In this document: one piece after another, positions 18,249 to 26,826 of the stretch
Layout: every line of letters begins with the position of its first letter
How positions within the stretch are numbered: the first letter of the stretch is position 1
From: JBBRDU01 sp038230335
GTDB taxonomy: Bacteria; Verrucomicrobiota; Verrucomicrobiia; Chthoniobacterales; UBA10450
Direction of reading: 5' to 3'
NCBI GenBank assembly: GCA_038230335.1
Contig: JBBRNL010000007.1
Location: 92,070 to 156,069, forward strand
DNA length: 64,000 nucleotides
Notes under the pieces: generated by a model
The model's database searches: none
What the model saw: only the letters and a program-made list of their open reading frames with translations
Told to the model about the DNA's origin: nothing
Translations under genes and position numbers: made by a program

Positions 18249-18923
18249 ATGCAAAAAATCTTCATCAGCCTGACGCTCTGCATCCTCTCGACCCTGTTGC
18301 AGGCCGAGCCCGCGCCGTCCGCGCAGGATATTCTCGAGTCGGTCCGCCTGCGCCAAACGCTGCAGCAGATCGATCTGAAGGGACAGCTCCGGCAGAACAA
18401 CGTCGTCGTGCCCTTTCAACTGGTGCAAAATGGGCCGCGCGTCCGTTATATTTTTTCGAACCCGGGCGAAACCTTGCAACTGCAGATCGGGGACGCCGAC
18501 TCACGCCTTGAAGAAGTGACCAGCGCTGGAGTCGAGAAAGTGACGCCCGCTCAATTCGATCACAAGATTCGGGGCACAGATGTGACTTACGAAGATTTGG
18601 CCCTGAAATTTCTCTACTGGCCGGACGCGCAAGTGGTTGGGTCGAACAATATTCGAACGCGTAATTGCTGGAAATTGGAGCTGAACGCCCCCAACCGGCA
18701 ATCACAGTATGCGCGCATGTTGTTGTGGGTGGACAAGTCAGGCGGCGCGCTCATGCGGATGGAGGGTTACGGACCGAGTGGCGCGTTGTCCAAGCGATTC
18801 GAGGTCGTGTCCGCGCAGAAAATAGATAACCGCTGGTTTTTGAAACAAATGAGGATCGAGCAATTCCAACCCGGGACAAATCGCGTTCAATCGCGGACCT
18901 ATCTCGAGATCAAAAACAAGTAG
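18249..18923 (+). CDS. Secreted LolA/LolB-like lipoprotein-sorting fold protein
   Basis: 224 residues with a signal peptide (about 1-19, MQKIFISLTLCILSTLLQA, then EPAPSAQ). The mature domain, with ILESVRLRQTLQQIDLKGQL, FEVVSAQKIDNRWFLKQMRI and a terminal RTYLEIKNK, resembles outer-membrane lipoprotein-sorting proteins, an open beta-barrel that binds acyl chains. It may shuttle lipid or lipoprotein in the periplasm. It is monocistronic. The family is inferred from pattern and not proven. Confidence 0.8.
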   Translation: MQKIFISLTLCILSTLLQAEPAPSAQDILESVRLRQTLQQIDLKGQLRQNNVVVPFQLVQNGPRVRYIFSNPGETLQLQIGDADSRLEEVTSAGVEKVTPAQFDHKIRGTDVTYEDLALKFLYWPDAQVVGSNNIRTRNCWKLELNAPNRQSQYARMLLWVDKSGGALMRMEGYGPSGALSKRFEVVSAQKIDNRWFLKQMRIEQFQPGTNRVQSRTYLEIKNK

Positions 18924-18972
18924 GGACGTTTCTCCGAACGTCCGCTTCTGGGATCACGCAAAGTAAATTGGG

Positions 18973-19035
18973 TGGCGCCGTCTGAATGGGTGAGATGCTT
19001 CGCCCCGGCAGCGGCCGGACTGGCTCAGGATGACA
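18973..19035 (-). repeat. MITE-like dispersed element, copy 2 (inverted)
   Basis: Read on the minus strand it starts TGTCATCCTGAGCCA and ends with ATCTCACCCATTCAGACGGCG, matching the left half of the 12537-12655 element with a different internal insert. It lies between the LolA-like gene and the tpiA stop. Confidence 0.55.
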
Positions 19036-19072
19036 AATGCCCGGAAGAGATTTGCGCAGGACTTCTGCGCCT

Positions 19073-19846
19073 TCACCCCTTTTCGGGCGTACGTGCGGCG
19101 TTCACGATTTGAGCAAAGCTTCGCGGGTCCAGGCTAGCCCCGCCCACGAGGGCGCCGTCGATGTCCGGCTGGGCCATTAGTTCGCTCGCATTATCGGGCT
19201 TCACGCTTCCGCCATACTGAATGCGGATGCGCTCTGAGGTCGATTCATCGGACAACTCAGTCAGAGTCTTACGAATAAAAGCATGCGCTTCCTGCGCTTG
19301 ATCGGGCGTGGCGTTGCGACCCGTGCCGATGGCCCAGACCGGCTCGTAAGCCAGCACCGTTTCTTGCAATTCCTTGGCCGTGAACCCGGCCAGGCTGCCG
19401 CGCAACTGCGTGGAAAGAACCTTCTCCACCTCGCCCTGATCTCGTTGCTCGAGCGTTTCCCCCACACAAACGATCGGGCGAAGGGTGGCTTCGTGAGCCG
19501 CGCGCAATTTCCGATTCACGATTTCGTCGGTTTCGCCAAATAAACTTCGCCGCTCACTGTGGCCGAGCACGACGTAACGAACAAACAGATCTCGCAGCAA
19601 CGGGGCGCTGATCTCGCCGGTGAAGGCGCCGCTTCGCTCCCAATGCATGTTCTGCGCGCCGACTTTGACGTTATGCGTTTCGCCCAGCAATTCCGTGACT
19701 TTCGCAATCGCGGTGAAGGGGGGGATGATGACAATATCGACGTCTGCCACGTCGCCCAGTTCCAAGAGAAACACTTCGACAAAGCGAGCGGCTTCCGCCT
19801 GCGTCATATTCATCTTCCAATTCGCGGCTACGATTTTTTTTCGCAT
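19073..19846 (-). CDS. tpiA: Triose-phosphate isomerase
   Basis: 257 residues, interconverting dihydroxyacetone phosphate and glyceraldehyde-3-phosphate. Catalytic residues are K11 (AANWKMN), H96 (VLGHSERR) and E168 (AYEPVWAIGTG); the phosphate loop is IQYGGSVKPDNA. Last gene of the gap-pgk-tpiA cluster, 28 bases after pgk, so probably co-transcribed. Start ATG at 19846. Confidence 0.98.
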   Translation of the reverse strand: MRKKIVAANWKMNMTQAEAARFVEVFLLELGDVADVDIVIIPPFTAIAKVTELLGETHNVKVGAQNMHWERSGAFTGEISAPLLRDLFVRYVVLGHSERRSLFGETDEIVNRKLRAAHEATLRPIVCVGETLEQRDQGEVEKVLSTQLRGSLAGFTAKELQETVLAYEPVWAIGTGRNATPDQAQEAHAFIRKTLTELSDESTSERIRIQYGGSVKPDNASELMAQPDIDGALVGGASLDPRSFAQIVNAARTPEKG

Positions 19847-19874
19847 GAGTTTTTGGACAGTCGGTAAATCCTGT

Positions 19875-21089
19875 CTAGTTCTTCTCGCTCAAAGCCGCCA
19901 CTCCGGGTAATTCCCTGCCTTCCAGGAGTTCGAGCGATGCTCCGCCTCCCGTCGAAATAAAGGTCATTTTGTCGGCCAGTCCCGCCTGCTTCACCGCCGT
20001 GACGGAATCACCGCCGCCGATAATTGTATTTGCGCCGGAGTGCGCCATCGCCTCCGCGATTGCGAATGTTCCCTCTGAAAAATCTGGAATCTCAAAAACG
20101 CCGACCGGCCCGTTCCAAAGAATGGTCTTGGCCTTGGCGATTTCCTCCCGGAAAAGCGCGATGGTGGCGCGGCCGATATCGACCGCCATCCAGCCCTCGT
20201 CGATTCCGCTTTGTGGCGACAGGCGTTTCGTATTGCGCACCGTGGTTCCGGCGAGAATTTCCCGCGCCTCGAGCGCGTCAACTGGCAGGACCAGGTTTAC
20301 CTTTCTCTCTTTCGCGAACTCGATCAGTTCGCGGGCGAGATCCAGCTTGTCTGATTCAACACGGCTTTGGCCGACGGGAATTCCTTGCGCCTGAAAGAAG
20401 GTGTTGGCCATGGCGCCGCCGATCAGGATGGTGTCGGCTTTTTGCATCAACGTTTTCAAGACGCCGATCTTGTCCGACACTTTTGCGCCCCCCATGATGA
20501 CAAGGAAGGGCTTGGCCGGGTTATCGAGTTCTTCGTGGAGATATTTGAGTTCCTTTTCCATGAGGAAACCCATGGCCGATTGCGGGACGAACTGGGTAAT
20601 GCCGGCGGTGGAAGCATGTGCGCGATGAGCCGCGCCGAAGGCGTCGTTCACATAGAGATCGCCCAGTCGGGCCAAGGCCTCTGCGAATTTAGGATCGTTC
20701 ACTTCCTCCTCCGGTTGGAAGCGCAGATTTTCGAGCAGGGCAACATCGCCGTCGCCCATACTCGCGATAATTTTTTCCGTATCGTCGCCGATCGTGTGAT
20801 GACTGAAAATAACAGGACGCTCGATAAGCTTATGTACATAGTCGGCTATGGGTCGGAGCGAATACTCCTCGGCGGGCTTTCCCTTGGGCCGTCCAAGGTG
20901 TGACATGAGGATGGTCCGGGCACCGTGCTCGCGCAGGTAGTTAATGGTGGGCAAAGCTTCGCGGATCCGCGTGTCGTCCGTGATATGCACATGGTCGCCG
21001 TGCTCTTCCATCGGGACATTGAAGTCCACCCGCACGAGCACCCGCTTGCCGGTTACGTTCAGGTCTTGGACGGCGAGTTTCTGTTTCAT
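19875..21089 (-). CDS. pgk: Phosphoglycerate kinase
   Basis: 404 residues from the ATG at 21089, which begins the usual MKQKLAVQDL; a longer in-frame start at 21131 would run back into the AATCGTAATCG repeats and give an Arg-rich leader, so it is rejected. Signatures are KRVLVRVDFNVPM, SHLGRPKG, LENLRF, MGGAKVSDKIGVL and the C-terminal IGGGDSVTAVKQAGL plus STGGGASLELLEG. It makes ATP in glycolysis. Middle gene of gap-pgk-tpiA. Confidence 0.98.
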   Translation of the reverse strand: MKQKLAVQDLNVTGKRVLVRVDFNVPMEEHGDHVHITDDTRIREALPTINYLREHGARTILMSHLGRPKGKPAEEYSLRPIADYVHKLIERPVIFSHHTIGDDTEKIIASMGDGDVALLENLRFQPEEEVNDPKFAEALARLGDLYVNDAFGAAHRAHASTAGITQFVPQSAMGFLMEKELKYLHEELDNPAKPFLVIMGGAKVSDKIGVLKTLMQKADTILIGGAMANTFFQAQGIPVGQSRVESDKLDLARELIEFAKERKVNLVLPVDALEAREILAGTTVRNTKRLSPQSGIDEGWMAVDIGRATIALFREEIAKAKTILWNGPVGVFEIPDFSEGTFAIAEAMAHSGANTIIGGGDSVTAVKQAGLADKMTFISTGGGASLELLEGRELPGVAALSEKN

Positions 21090-21100
21090 TCTTTTTCGTG

Positions 21101-21229
21101 CTCGTGCTCGTAATCGTAATCGAGTGCGCAAAAATCAATTGCCTCGCGATAAACGTCCAGTTTCTCGTGATCGAAAACGATCTTCATCGGTTAATGAAAT
21201 TCGTTTATGAGCACGATTACGAGCACGAG
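21101..21229. repeat. 17-bp inverted repeat in the gap-pgk spacer
   Basis: CTCGTGCTCGTAATCGT (21101-21117) is the exact reverse complement of 21213-21229. The arms are about 95 bases apart, filling most of the 149-bp gap between gap and pgk. A folded transcript could shape relative expression of the two genes, or this is another mobile palindrome. Confidence 0.7.
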
Positions 21230-21238
21230 TAGGAAGTC

Positions 21239-22240
21239 CTACCCTCCTAACAGCCCCAGCATTTCCACACAGCGATTGCTGTAGCCCCACTCATTGTCAT
21301 ACCAGCCGACAATCTTTACGAATTTCTCGCCGAGGGAGAGAGTCAGTTTGCTGTCGAAGATGCAGGAATGCGGATTGCCCACGATATCCTGCAGGACGAG
21401 CGGTTCATCCGAGAATTCGAGCACGTTTTTGTAACTTTTATCGCTCGCGGCTGCCTTGAAGGCCGCGTTCACGTCGTCCGTGCTCGCCTTGTTCTTGAGC
21501 AGGGCCGTGAAATCGGTGACCGATCCATCTGGAGTGGGCACGCGGAAGGCGCCGCCGTTCAATTTTCCGTTTAACTCCGGGATGACTTCACCGATGGCTT
21601 TAGCCGCCCCCGTGCTGGAAGGGATAATATTCACCGCGGCGGCGCGAGCCCGCCGCAAGTCTTCGTGCGGCAGATCGAGGATTCGCTGGTCGTTCGTGTA
21701 TGAATGAATCGTGCTCATGAATCCCAGCTCGATGCCGAACTTGTCGTTCAGCACTTTGACCATGGGAGCGAGGCAGTTGGTCGTGCAACTCGCGTTCGAG
21801 ACGATGTGGTGTTTGCTCGCGTCGTAAATCTGATCGTTGATGCCGAGACAAATGGTGGCGTCCGGATTTTTGGCCGGCGCGCTGATCAAAACCTTGTGCG
21901 CCCCGCCTTTCGAAATATGGAGGTCCGCCTTATCGCGACTCGTGAAAAACCCGGTCGACTCGAGGACCACATCCACTTTCAAGTCTTTCCAGGGCAAGGC
22001 TCCGGGATCGCGTTCTTTGAGGATTTTAATTTTATGTCCGCGGACGATGATATTTTCCTCATCGTATCCGACTTCGCCGTCGAACTTCCCGTGCACCGAA
22101 TCCCATTTCAAGAGATGGGCGAGAGTATGTGTATCGGTCAGATCATTGACTGCGCGCACCTGCTGCACCTGTTGCTGGGTCATGGCGCGCAGGACATTGC
22201 GCCCGATTCGTCCGAAGCCGTTGATAGCGTAGTTAGCCAT
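21239..22240 (-). CDS. gap: Glyceraldehyde-3-phosphate dehydrogenase, type I
   Basis: 333 residues. The NAD-binding N terminus is INGFGRIGRNVLRA. The active site is SNASCTTNCLAP (C152), with catalytic H179 in STIHSYTNDQR. The phosphate-binding loops are intact, and NEWGYSNRCVEML ends the protein. Oxidises glyceraldehyde-3-phosphate in glycolysis. First gene of gap-pgk-tpiA; it diverges from the GDSL esterase, and the common 141-bp region probably holds both promoters. Confidence 0.98.
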   Translation of the reverse strand: MANYAINGFGRIGRNVLRAMTQQQVQQVRAVNDLTDTHTLAHLLKWDSVHGKFDGEVGYDEENIIVRGHKIKILKERDPGALPWKDLKVDVVLESTGFFTSRDKADLHISKGGAHKVLISAPAKNPDATICLGINDQIYDASKHHIVSNASCTTNCLAPMVKVLNDKFGIELGFMSTIHSYTNDQRILDLPHEDLRRARAAAVNIIPSSTGAAKAIGEVIPELNGKLNGGAFRVPTPDGSVTDFTALLKNKASTDDVNAAFKAAASDKSYKNVLEFSDEPLVLQDIVGNPHSCIFDSKLTLSLGEKFVKIVGWYDNEWGYSNRCVEMLGLLGG

Positions 22241-22381
22241 AGGAAAAGATGATTAAAGGTTACGGTTGAAGAGGTACATCGTTAAACCTGAAACGCCCGT
22301 GGTTCAACAGCTCGCCCTCGGAAAGAGAGGGAGTGAGTCCAGGATGCAATCGAATTTCGTTCATAATTGGATGTTCAACTA

Positions 22382-23035
22382 ATGAAAAACCGCCGAGTCA
22401 CTGTATTTTTGGTTTGCTTGTTTCTGATGCAATTCACTCATGCCGGCACGCATCGTTCTCCTCGCGTGAAGACCATTCTCGTTTTGGGCGATAGTTTGTC
22501 GGACGGTTTTCGTTTGAACCGAAGCGAGGCTTATCCGGCTTTGCTCGTGCAGAACCTGCGCGCGGCCCGCTTGGAATTCGACGTGACCAATGCCAGTCAA
22601 AGCGGAGGAACGAGCGACGATGGCTTGAGCAGATTGCCACCTCTTCTCCAGCGCGCGATCGATATTTTTATCCTGGAGCTCGGGATCAACGACGCCTTCC
22701 GCGGAGTTCCGACCACGGAGATCCGCGAGAACTTGCAGGCGATTGTCGACCAGGTGCGTGGCCGCAACCCGCATGGACGAATCATCATCGCGGGGATGCA
22801 GATGCCAAATGATGCAGCGAAGGATTACGTTTCAGCGTTCAGTCAGATGTACGCCGATCTGGCCGCGAAAAACGACGCGGCCCTCGTCCCTTCGTTGCTC
22901 GCCGGAGTCGCCGGGGATCCAAACTTAAATTTGCCGGATCGGATCCATCCGAACAAGGCGGGCCACAAAATTTTGGCTGAAAACGTCTGGCGCGTGCTCG
23001 AGCCGATCGCGCGCGAAGTCAGCGCTGAAAGATAG
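22382..23035 (+). CDS. Secreted SGNH/GDSL esterase (TesA-like)
   Basis: 217 residues from the ATG at 22382; a TTG at 22367 is in frame but less natural. A signal peptide (MKNRRVTVFLVCLFLMQFTHA) leads to four SGNH blocks: VLGDSLSDGF (S38), NASQSGGTSDDG, ELGINDAFRG and the Asp-His pair in LPDRIHPNKAGH. This is the arylesterase/TesA group, which hydrolyses esters or thioesters in the periplasm. It diverges from gap. Confidence 0.93.
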   Translation: MKNRRVTVFLVCLFLMQFTHAGTHRSPRVKTILVLGDSLSDGFRLNRSEAYPALLVQNLRAARLEFDVTNASQSGGTSDDGLSRLPPLLQRAIDIFILELGINDAFRGVPTTEIRENLQAIVDQVRGRNPHGRIIIAGMQMPNDAAKDYVSAFSQMYADLAAKNDAALVPSLLAGVAGDPNLNLPDRIHPNKAGHKILAENVWRVLEPIAREVSAER

Positions 23036-23081
23036 GCGGGCGGACAGGACGGATTGCGTCAGTGTAGTTGTGCGCCCGGTC

Positions 23082-23210
23082 AGAGCCCTCGGCAAGGTGG
23101 ATCGCGATCTCCGGGAGCGATGTTATCGCTGCAGCAGCGAACTGCTCACTCCCTCCTTGAGGCGGATGCTTTGTTGCTCCCATCAGTAGGTGGACGGCTC
23201 TCCGAGCTGT
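23082..23210. repeat. Intergenic repeats and hairpin between GDSL esterase and agmatine deiminase
   Basis: 23095-23117 matches the word at 14491. At about 23190-23210 GGACGGCTC and GAGCTGTCC form a 9-base stem with one non-Watson-Crick position, between two convergent stops. It may terminate both genes. No gene in the gap. Confidence 0.35.
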
Positions 23211-23239
23211 CCGCGTTCCCGAGAAAGGCCCAGCGTACG

Positions 23240-24298
23240 CTAGACGGCTGGCTGCTGCTGCGTCAGGCAGTGAAACGCGCCCAAGCCCCAAATGAGTTCA
23301 CGACAATCAATCCCGATGACGCGCCGGTCGGGAAACAAGCCACTCAGCGTCTCGAGAACTTTCTGGTCATTCGGATCCGCATAGGTGGGAACAAGAACAA
23401 CGCTGTTGGCTATGTAAAAATTGGCGTAGCTCGCCGGTAACACGAGATCTTCTCGCACCATTCGGCGTGGCATGGGCAATTCGATGATCTCCAGCGGGTG
23501 GCCGCTGATTTTCATGGCGCGAAGACGGCGCAGATTCTCCTGCAGGGGCTCGTAGTTGGCGCTCGCTCGATCGTCTTCCACCACCGTGACCACGCGGCGT
23601 TCGCTGACGAAGCGGGCCAGGTTGTCGATGTGTCCGTCTGTATCGTCGCCTTCGGTGCCCTGGCCGAGCCAGAGGATGTCAGTCACGCCGAGATAATCGC
23701 GCAAACGATTCTCAATCTCCTCCCGGCCCAATCCGGGATTGCGATTTTTGTTCAACAGGCATCCTTCGCTCGTCAGCAAAGCTCCTGCCCCGTTCACTTC
23801 AATGGAGCCGCCTTCCAGAATCATTCGCGGATAGAAAACAGGCAAATCGAGAATTTCCGCGATTCGGGTCGGCACCACCTCGTCCAGTTCGAAGGGCGGA
23901 TATTTTCCGCCCCAGGCATTGTAATCCCAATCAACCACGGCCAGGCGCGGTTCGTCCCGGCGTATCAAAAAAATGGGCCCGTGATCGCGACACCACGGTT
24001 CGTTCGTCGGAACGGGATGGAAAGAGATGCGCTCCACGCGCAATCCGTCGAGCACGGCGCGCGCTTCCGCCTCATGCGCGTCATCGCAAACATTAATGCA
24101 GACTTGCTCGGAGCCGATCAGGGCCTCGACCATCGTTCGCAAGGTTGGGAGGACCCGATCCAGCGAACCGGGGAAGCTGATGGTTTCGTGCCGCGGCCAC
24201 GAAAGCCAGGTCGCCGCGTGGGGCTCCCATTCCGCCGGCATCCGGTAACCGAGCCTGGCCGGTGCCTCATTTTTAGTGGGTGGTGTGGCACTCGGCAT
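23240..24298 (-). CDS. aguA: Agmatine deiminase (peptidyl-arginine deiminase family)
   Basis: 352 residues from MPSATPPTKNEAPARLGYRMP (ATG at 24298); the frame extends further upstream but that part is Arg/Pro-rich and not family-like. Guanidine-hydrolysing signatures are WEPHAATWLSWPRH, NEPWCRDHGPIFL, EGGSIEVNGAG, GDDTDGHIDNLARFV and the catalytic Cys in FHCLTQQQP (C344). It converts agmatine to N-carbamoylputrescine and ammonia, a step in polyamine synthesis. No carbamoylputrescine amidase is nearby. It is convergent with the GDSL esterase and diverges from the sensor kinase at 24442. Confidence 0.94.
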   Translation of the reverse strand: MPSATPPTKNEAPARLGYRMPAEWEPHAATWLSWPRHETISFPGSLDRVLPTLRTMVEALIGSEQVCINVCDDAHEAEARAVLDGLRVERISFHPVPTNEPWCRDHGPIFLIRRDEPRLAVVDWDYNAWGGKYPPFELDEVVPTRIAEILDLPVFYPRMILEGGSIEVNGAGALLTSEGCLLNKNRNPGLGREEIENRLRDYLGVTDILWLGQGTEGDDTDGHIDNLARFVSERRVVTVVEDDRASANYEPLQENLRRLRAMKISGHPLEIIELPMPRRMVREDLVLPASYANFYIANSVVLVPTYADPNDQKVLETLSGLFPDRRVIGIDCRELIWGLGAFHCLTQQQPAV

Positions 24299-24441
24299 GG
24301 GAAAGGAGTGTTCAACATTTGAAGAATGACGTCCAACCGGAACGAATCGTTCCCCAACACGGCTGGCCGATCTCTTCTGGTCAATTTTATGCGGCACCCG
24401 TACAATGGCGGAGATGACTGAATCGCGATAAGCCTCGAAAA

Positions 24442-26793
24442 ATGCCCGGCAGCGATCATGCAAATGGCGCCGTCCTGGTGCTCGCCCCCCAGGGCAAGGA
24501 TGCACACCAGGCGGTGGCGGCGCTGACCGGCGCCGATATGGAGGCGGTCCTCTGCGCGGATCTCGGGGAACTGGCCCAGAGTTTTGGAGACTCGACCAAC
24601 GCAATCATCATAGCCGAAAAAGTACTGGCGTTTCCCGAGCTGCCCGTCCTTCGCGACGTCCTCGGCCAGCAACCGCCCTGGTCCGACGTTCCGGTAATTA
24701 TATTAACAGCGTCCGGCGGCGGCGCCCGGACTGGCCTCGAAGCATCGGAGATCTTCGGACCGACCGCCAGTGTCACTTTGTTGGAGCGTCCCTTGCGTGC
24801 CGTGACGTTGGTCGCTGCCGCCAGGGTGGCGCTGCGGGCGCGACGCCAGCAACGCGAAGTGCGTGATCTGCTGCAACAAAGGGACACGATTCTGTCGAGC
24901 ATCAGCGACGCTTTCTCGGCCCTTGATGGGGATTGGCGTTACACCTACGTGAACGACAAGGTCGCAGAGCTGGCGGGCGTTTTGAAAAAAGATCTGATCG
25001 GCCGTATCATTTGGGAAGTCGTTCCCGAAGCGGTTGGAACCGAATTTTACATTCGATGTCATCGGGCGCGCGAAACGCGTAAACCCGAACGTTTCGAAAG
25101 TTTTTACGAGCCGTGGGGTCGCTGGCTGGACACCCGCATCTATCCGACAAGGGACGGAATGGTTGTTTTCCGGGAGGACGTGACAGATCGCAGGAAACAG
25201 GAGGAATTGTTACGGGAGAGTGAGCGCCGGCTGCATGAGCTGGAACAAAGATCGCGTCTTGCCGTGGAAGCAGCCGACGTGGGGACGTTCGATTTCTATC
25301 CGCCGACGGGCGAATTAATCTGGTCGAATCGTTGCAACGAGTTGTTTGGACTGCGGCCGGATTCCGAACTCGATTATAAAACCTATCTGAACGGCATTCA
25401 TCCGGAGGACCTCCACATCATCCGTGAGACCGTGGACGGAGTGATGTGGCCGGGCAGTAATGGGAGATACGACATTGAGTATCGAACGATCGGCATCACG
25501 GATGGGAAGGAGCGCTGGTTGTCGGAGAAAGGGCGCGCCGTTTTCGACGCGGCGGGAAAAACATCGCGATTTATCGGTGCGATTCTCGATATCACCGAGC
25601 GAAAAACCGCGGAAATAGCGCTGCAGCGCGCCAAACAACAGGCCGAGGAGGCGAACCGCGCGAAGGATGAATTTCTCGCCATGTTATCGCACGAACTGCG
25701 CACTCCACTCACTCCCGTCTTGATGACGATTGCCGCTCTGCGACGCGATTCAGACGTGAACGAACGTTTCCGGCGCGACCTCGAAGTCATGCAACGCAAT
25801 GTGGAATTGGAAGCTCTTCTGATTGACGATCTCCTTGACCTCACCCGGATCGCGCACGGCAAGTTCGAGCTCCACCATGAGGCGGTCGACATCCATGCTT
25901 CCATCGATCATGCCATCGGAATCTCTCAGGCCGATTTAACCAAAAAAGATCTGGCGATGACGCGGAACTTCGAGGCGCGGGAACATCATTGCTGGGCGGA
26001 CGCGGCCCGCTTGCAGCAGGTTTTTTGGAACCTTGTGAAGAACGCCGTCAAGTTTACGCCCGCCGGCGGAAAGTTGGAGGTCAGGACACATAACGACGCC
26101 GATCATTTCATTACCATCGAGGTGGCCGATAACGGGATCGGTATCGATCCCGCCCTGCAATCGCGAATTTTCGACGCGTTCGAGCAGGGCGGCCGCTCGG
26201 TCACGAGCAAGTTCGGCGGCCTCGGCTTGGGGTTAGCCATTTCAAAGCGAGTGATTGATCTGCATCACGGCTCGATCACAGTCCAGAGCGGTGGGCTCGA
26301 CCAGGGAGCAACCTTCATAATCAAACTGAAGGCCATGCAAACTTCCCTCTTGGAGGGCCCGGCCTACCTGCTCGATTTTGACGCCGTCGCCGCCGGTCCC
26401 GCGGAAATTCTTCTCGTCGAAGATCACGAAGACACGGCGCGCGTGATGGAGCGCGTTCTGACATCCGCCGGTTATGCCGTTTCCCATGCCTCGAGCGTCG
26501 CCCAGGCGCGTGATCTGGCCAGCAGTCGCAAGTTCGATCTGGTTGTCAGCGATGTCGGCTTGCCTGACGGAACGGGACTTGAACTCATGCGCGAACTCCG
26601 CCGGGCCTACGGACTTTGCGGCATCGCCTTGAGTGGGTTTGGGACGGATGACGACCTCGCGGCGAGTAAGGACGCCGGATTCGCGGAGCATCTGACGAAG
26701 CCGGTCGACTGGGACCGGTTGCGCAACGCGATCACTCGATTAATCGCGACGACAAAGGATGCCGGCAGGGGAATTTCTCGGCCCAGCGTGTGA
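24442..26793 (+). CDS. Hybrid sensor histidine kinase (pseudo-receiver, two PAS, HisKA, HATPase, receiver)
   Basis: 783 residues, no membrane segment, so a cytosolic sensor. Order: a receiver-like N-terminal domain (about 8-125) lacking a convincing phospho-Asp pocket; a coiled stretch; two PAS domains (about 145-255 and 270-395); HisKA with SHELRTPL (H417); HATPase with NLVKNAVKFTPAGG and FGGLGLGLAISKRV; and a C-terminal receiver with VSDVGLPDGTG (D704). The layout resembles phosphorelay kinases whose output is another protein. The signal is unknown. It diverges from aguA and precedes the methyltransferase by 33 bases. Confidence 0.95.
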   Translation: MPGSDHANGAVLVLAPQGKDAHQAVAALTGADMEAVLCADLGELAQSFGDSTNAIIIAEKVLAFPELPVLRDVLGQQPPWSDVPVIILTASGGGARTGLEASEIFGPTASVTLLERPLRAVTLVAAARVALRARRQQREVRDLLQQRDTILSSISDAFSALDGDWRYTYVNDKVAELAGVLKKDLIGRIIWEVVPEAVGTEFYIRCHRARETRKPERFESFYEPWGRWLDTRIYPTRDGMVVFREDVTDRRKQEELLRESERRLHELEQRSRLAVEAADVGTFDFYPPTGELIWSNRCNELFGLRPDSELDYKTYLNGIHPEDLHIIRETVDGVMWPGSNGRYDIEYRTIGITDGKERWLSEKGRAVFDAAGKTSRFIGAILDITERKTAEIALQRAKQQAEEANRAKDEFLAMLSHELRTPLTPVLMTIAALRRDSDVNERFRRDLEVMQRNVELEALLIDDLLDLTRIAHGKFELHHEAVDIHASIDHAIGISQADLTKKDLAMTRNFEAREHHCWADAARLQQVFWNLVKNAVKFTPAGGKLEVRTHNDADHFITIEVADNGIGIDPALQSRIFDAFEQGGRSVTSKFGGLGLGLAISKRVIDLHHGSITVQSGGLDQGATFIIKLKAMQTSLLEGPAYLLDFDAVAAGPAEILLVEDHEDTARVMERVLTSAGYAVSHASSVAQARDLASSRKFDLVVSDVGLPDGTGLELMRELRRAYGLCGIALSGFGTDDDLAASKDAGFAEHLTKPVDWDRLRNAITRLIATTKDAGRGISRPSV

Positions 26794-26826
26794 GCGGCAG
26801 CGCGTAATCGCGGGCACTATCGCGTC

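Noticed and set aside
24299..24604. N-terminal 102-residue extension of agmatine deiminase
   Set aside because: Arg/Pro-rich and unlike the family; the natural start is ATG at 24298, and the extension would overlap the start of the divergent sensor kinase.
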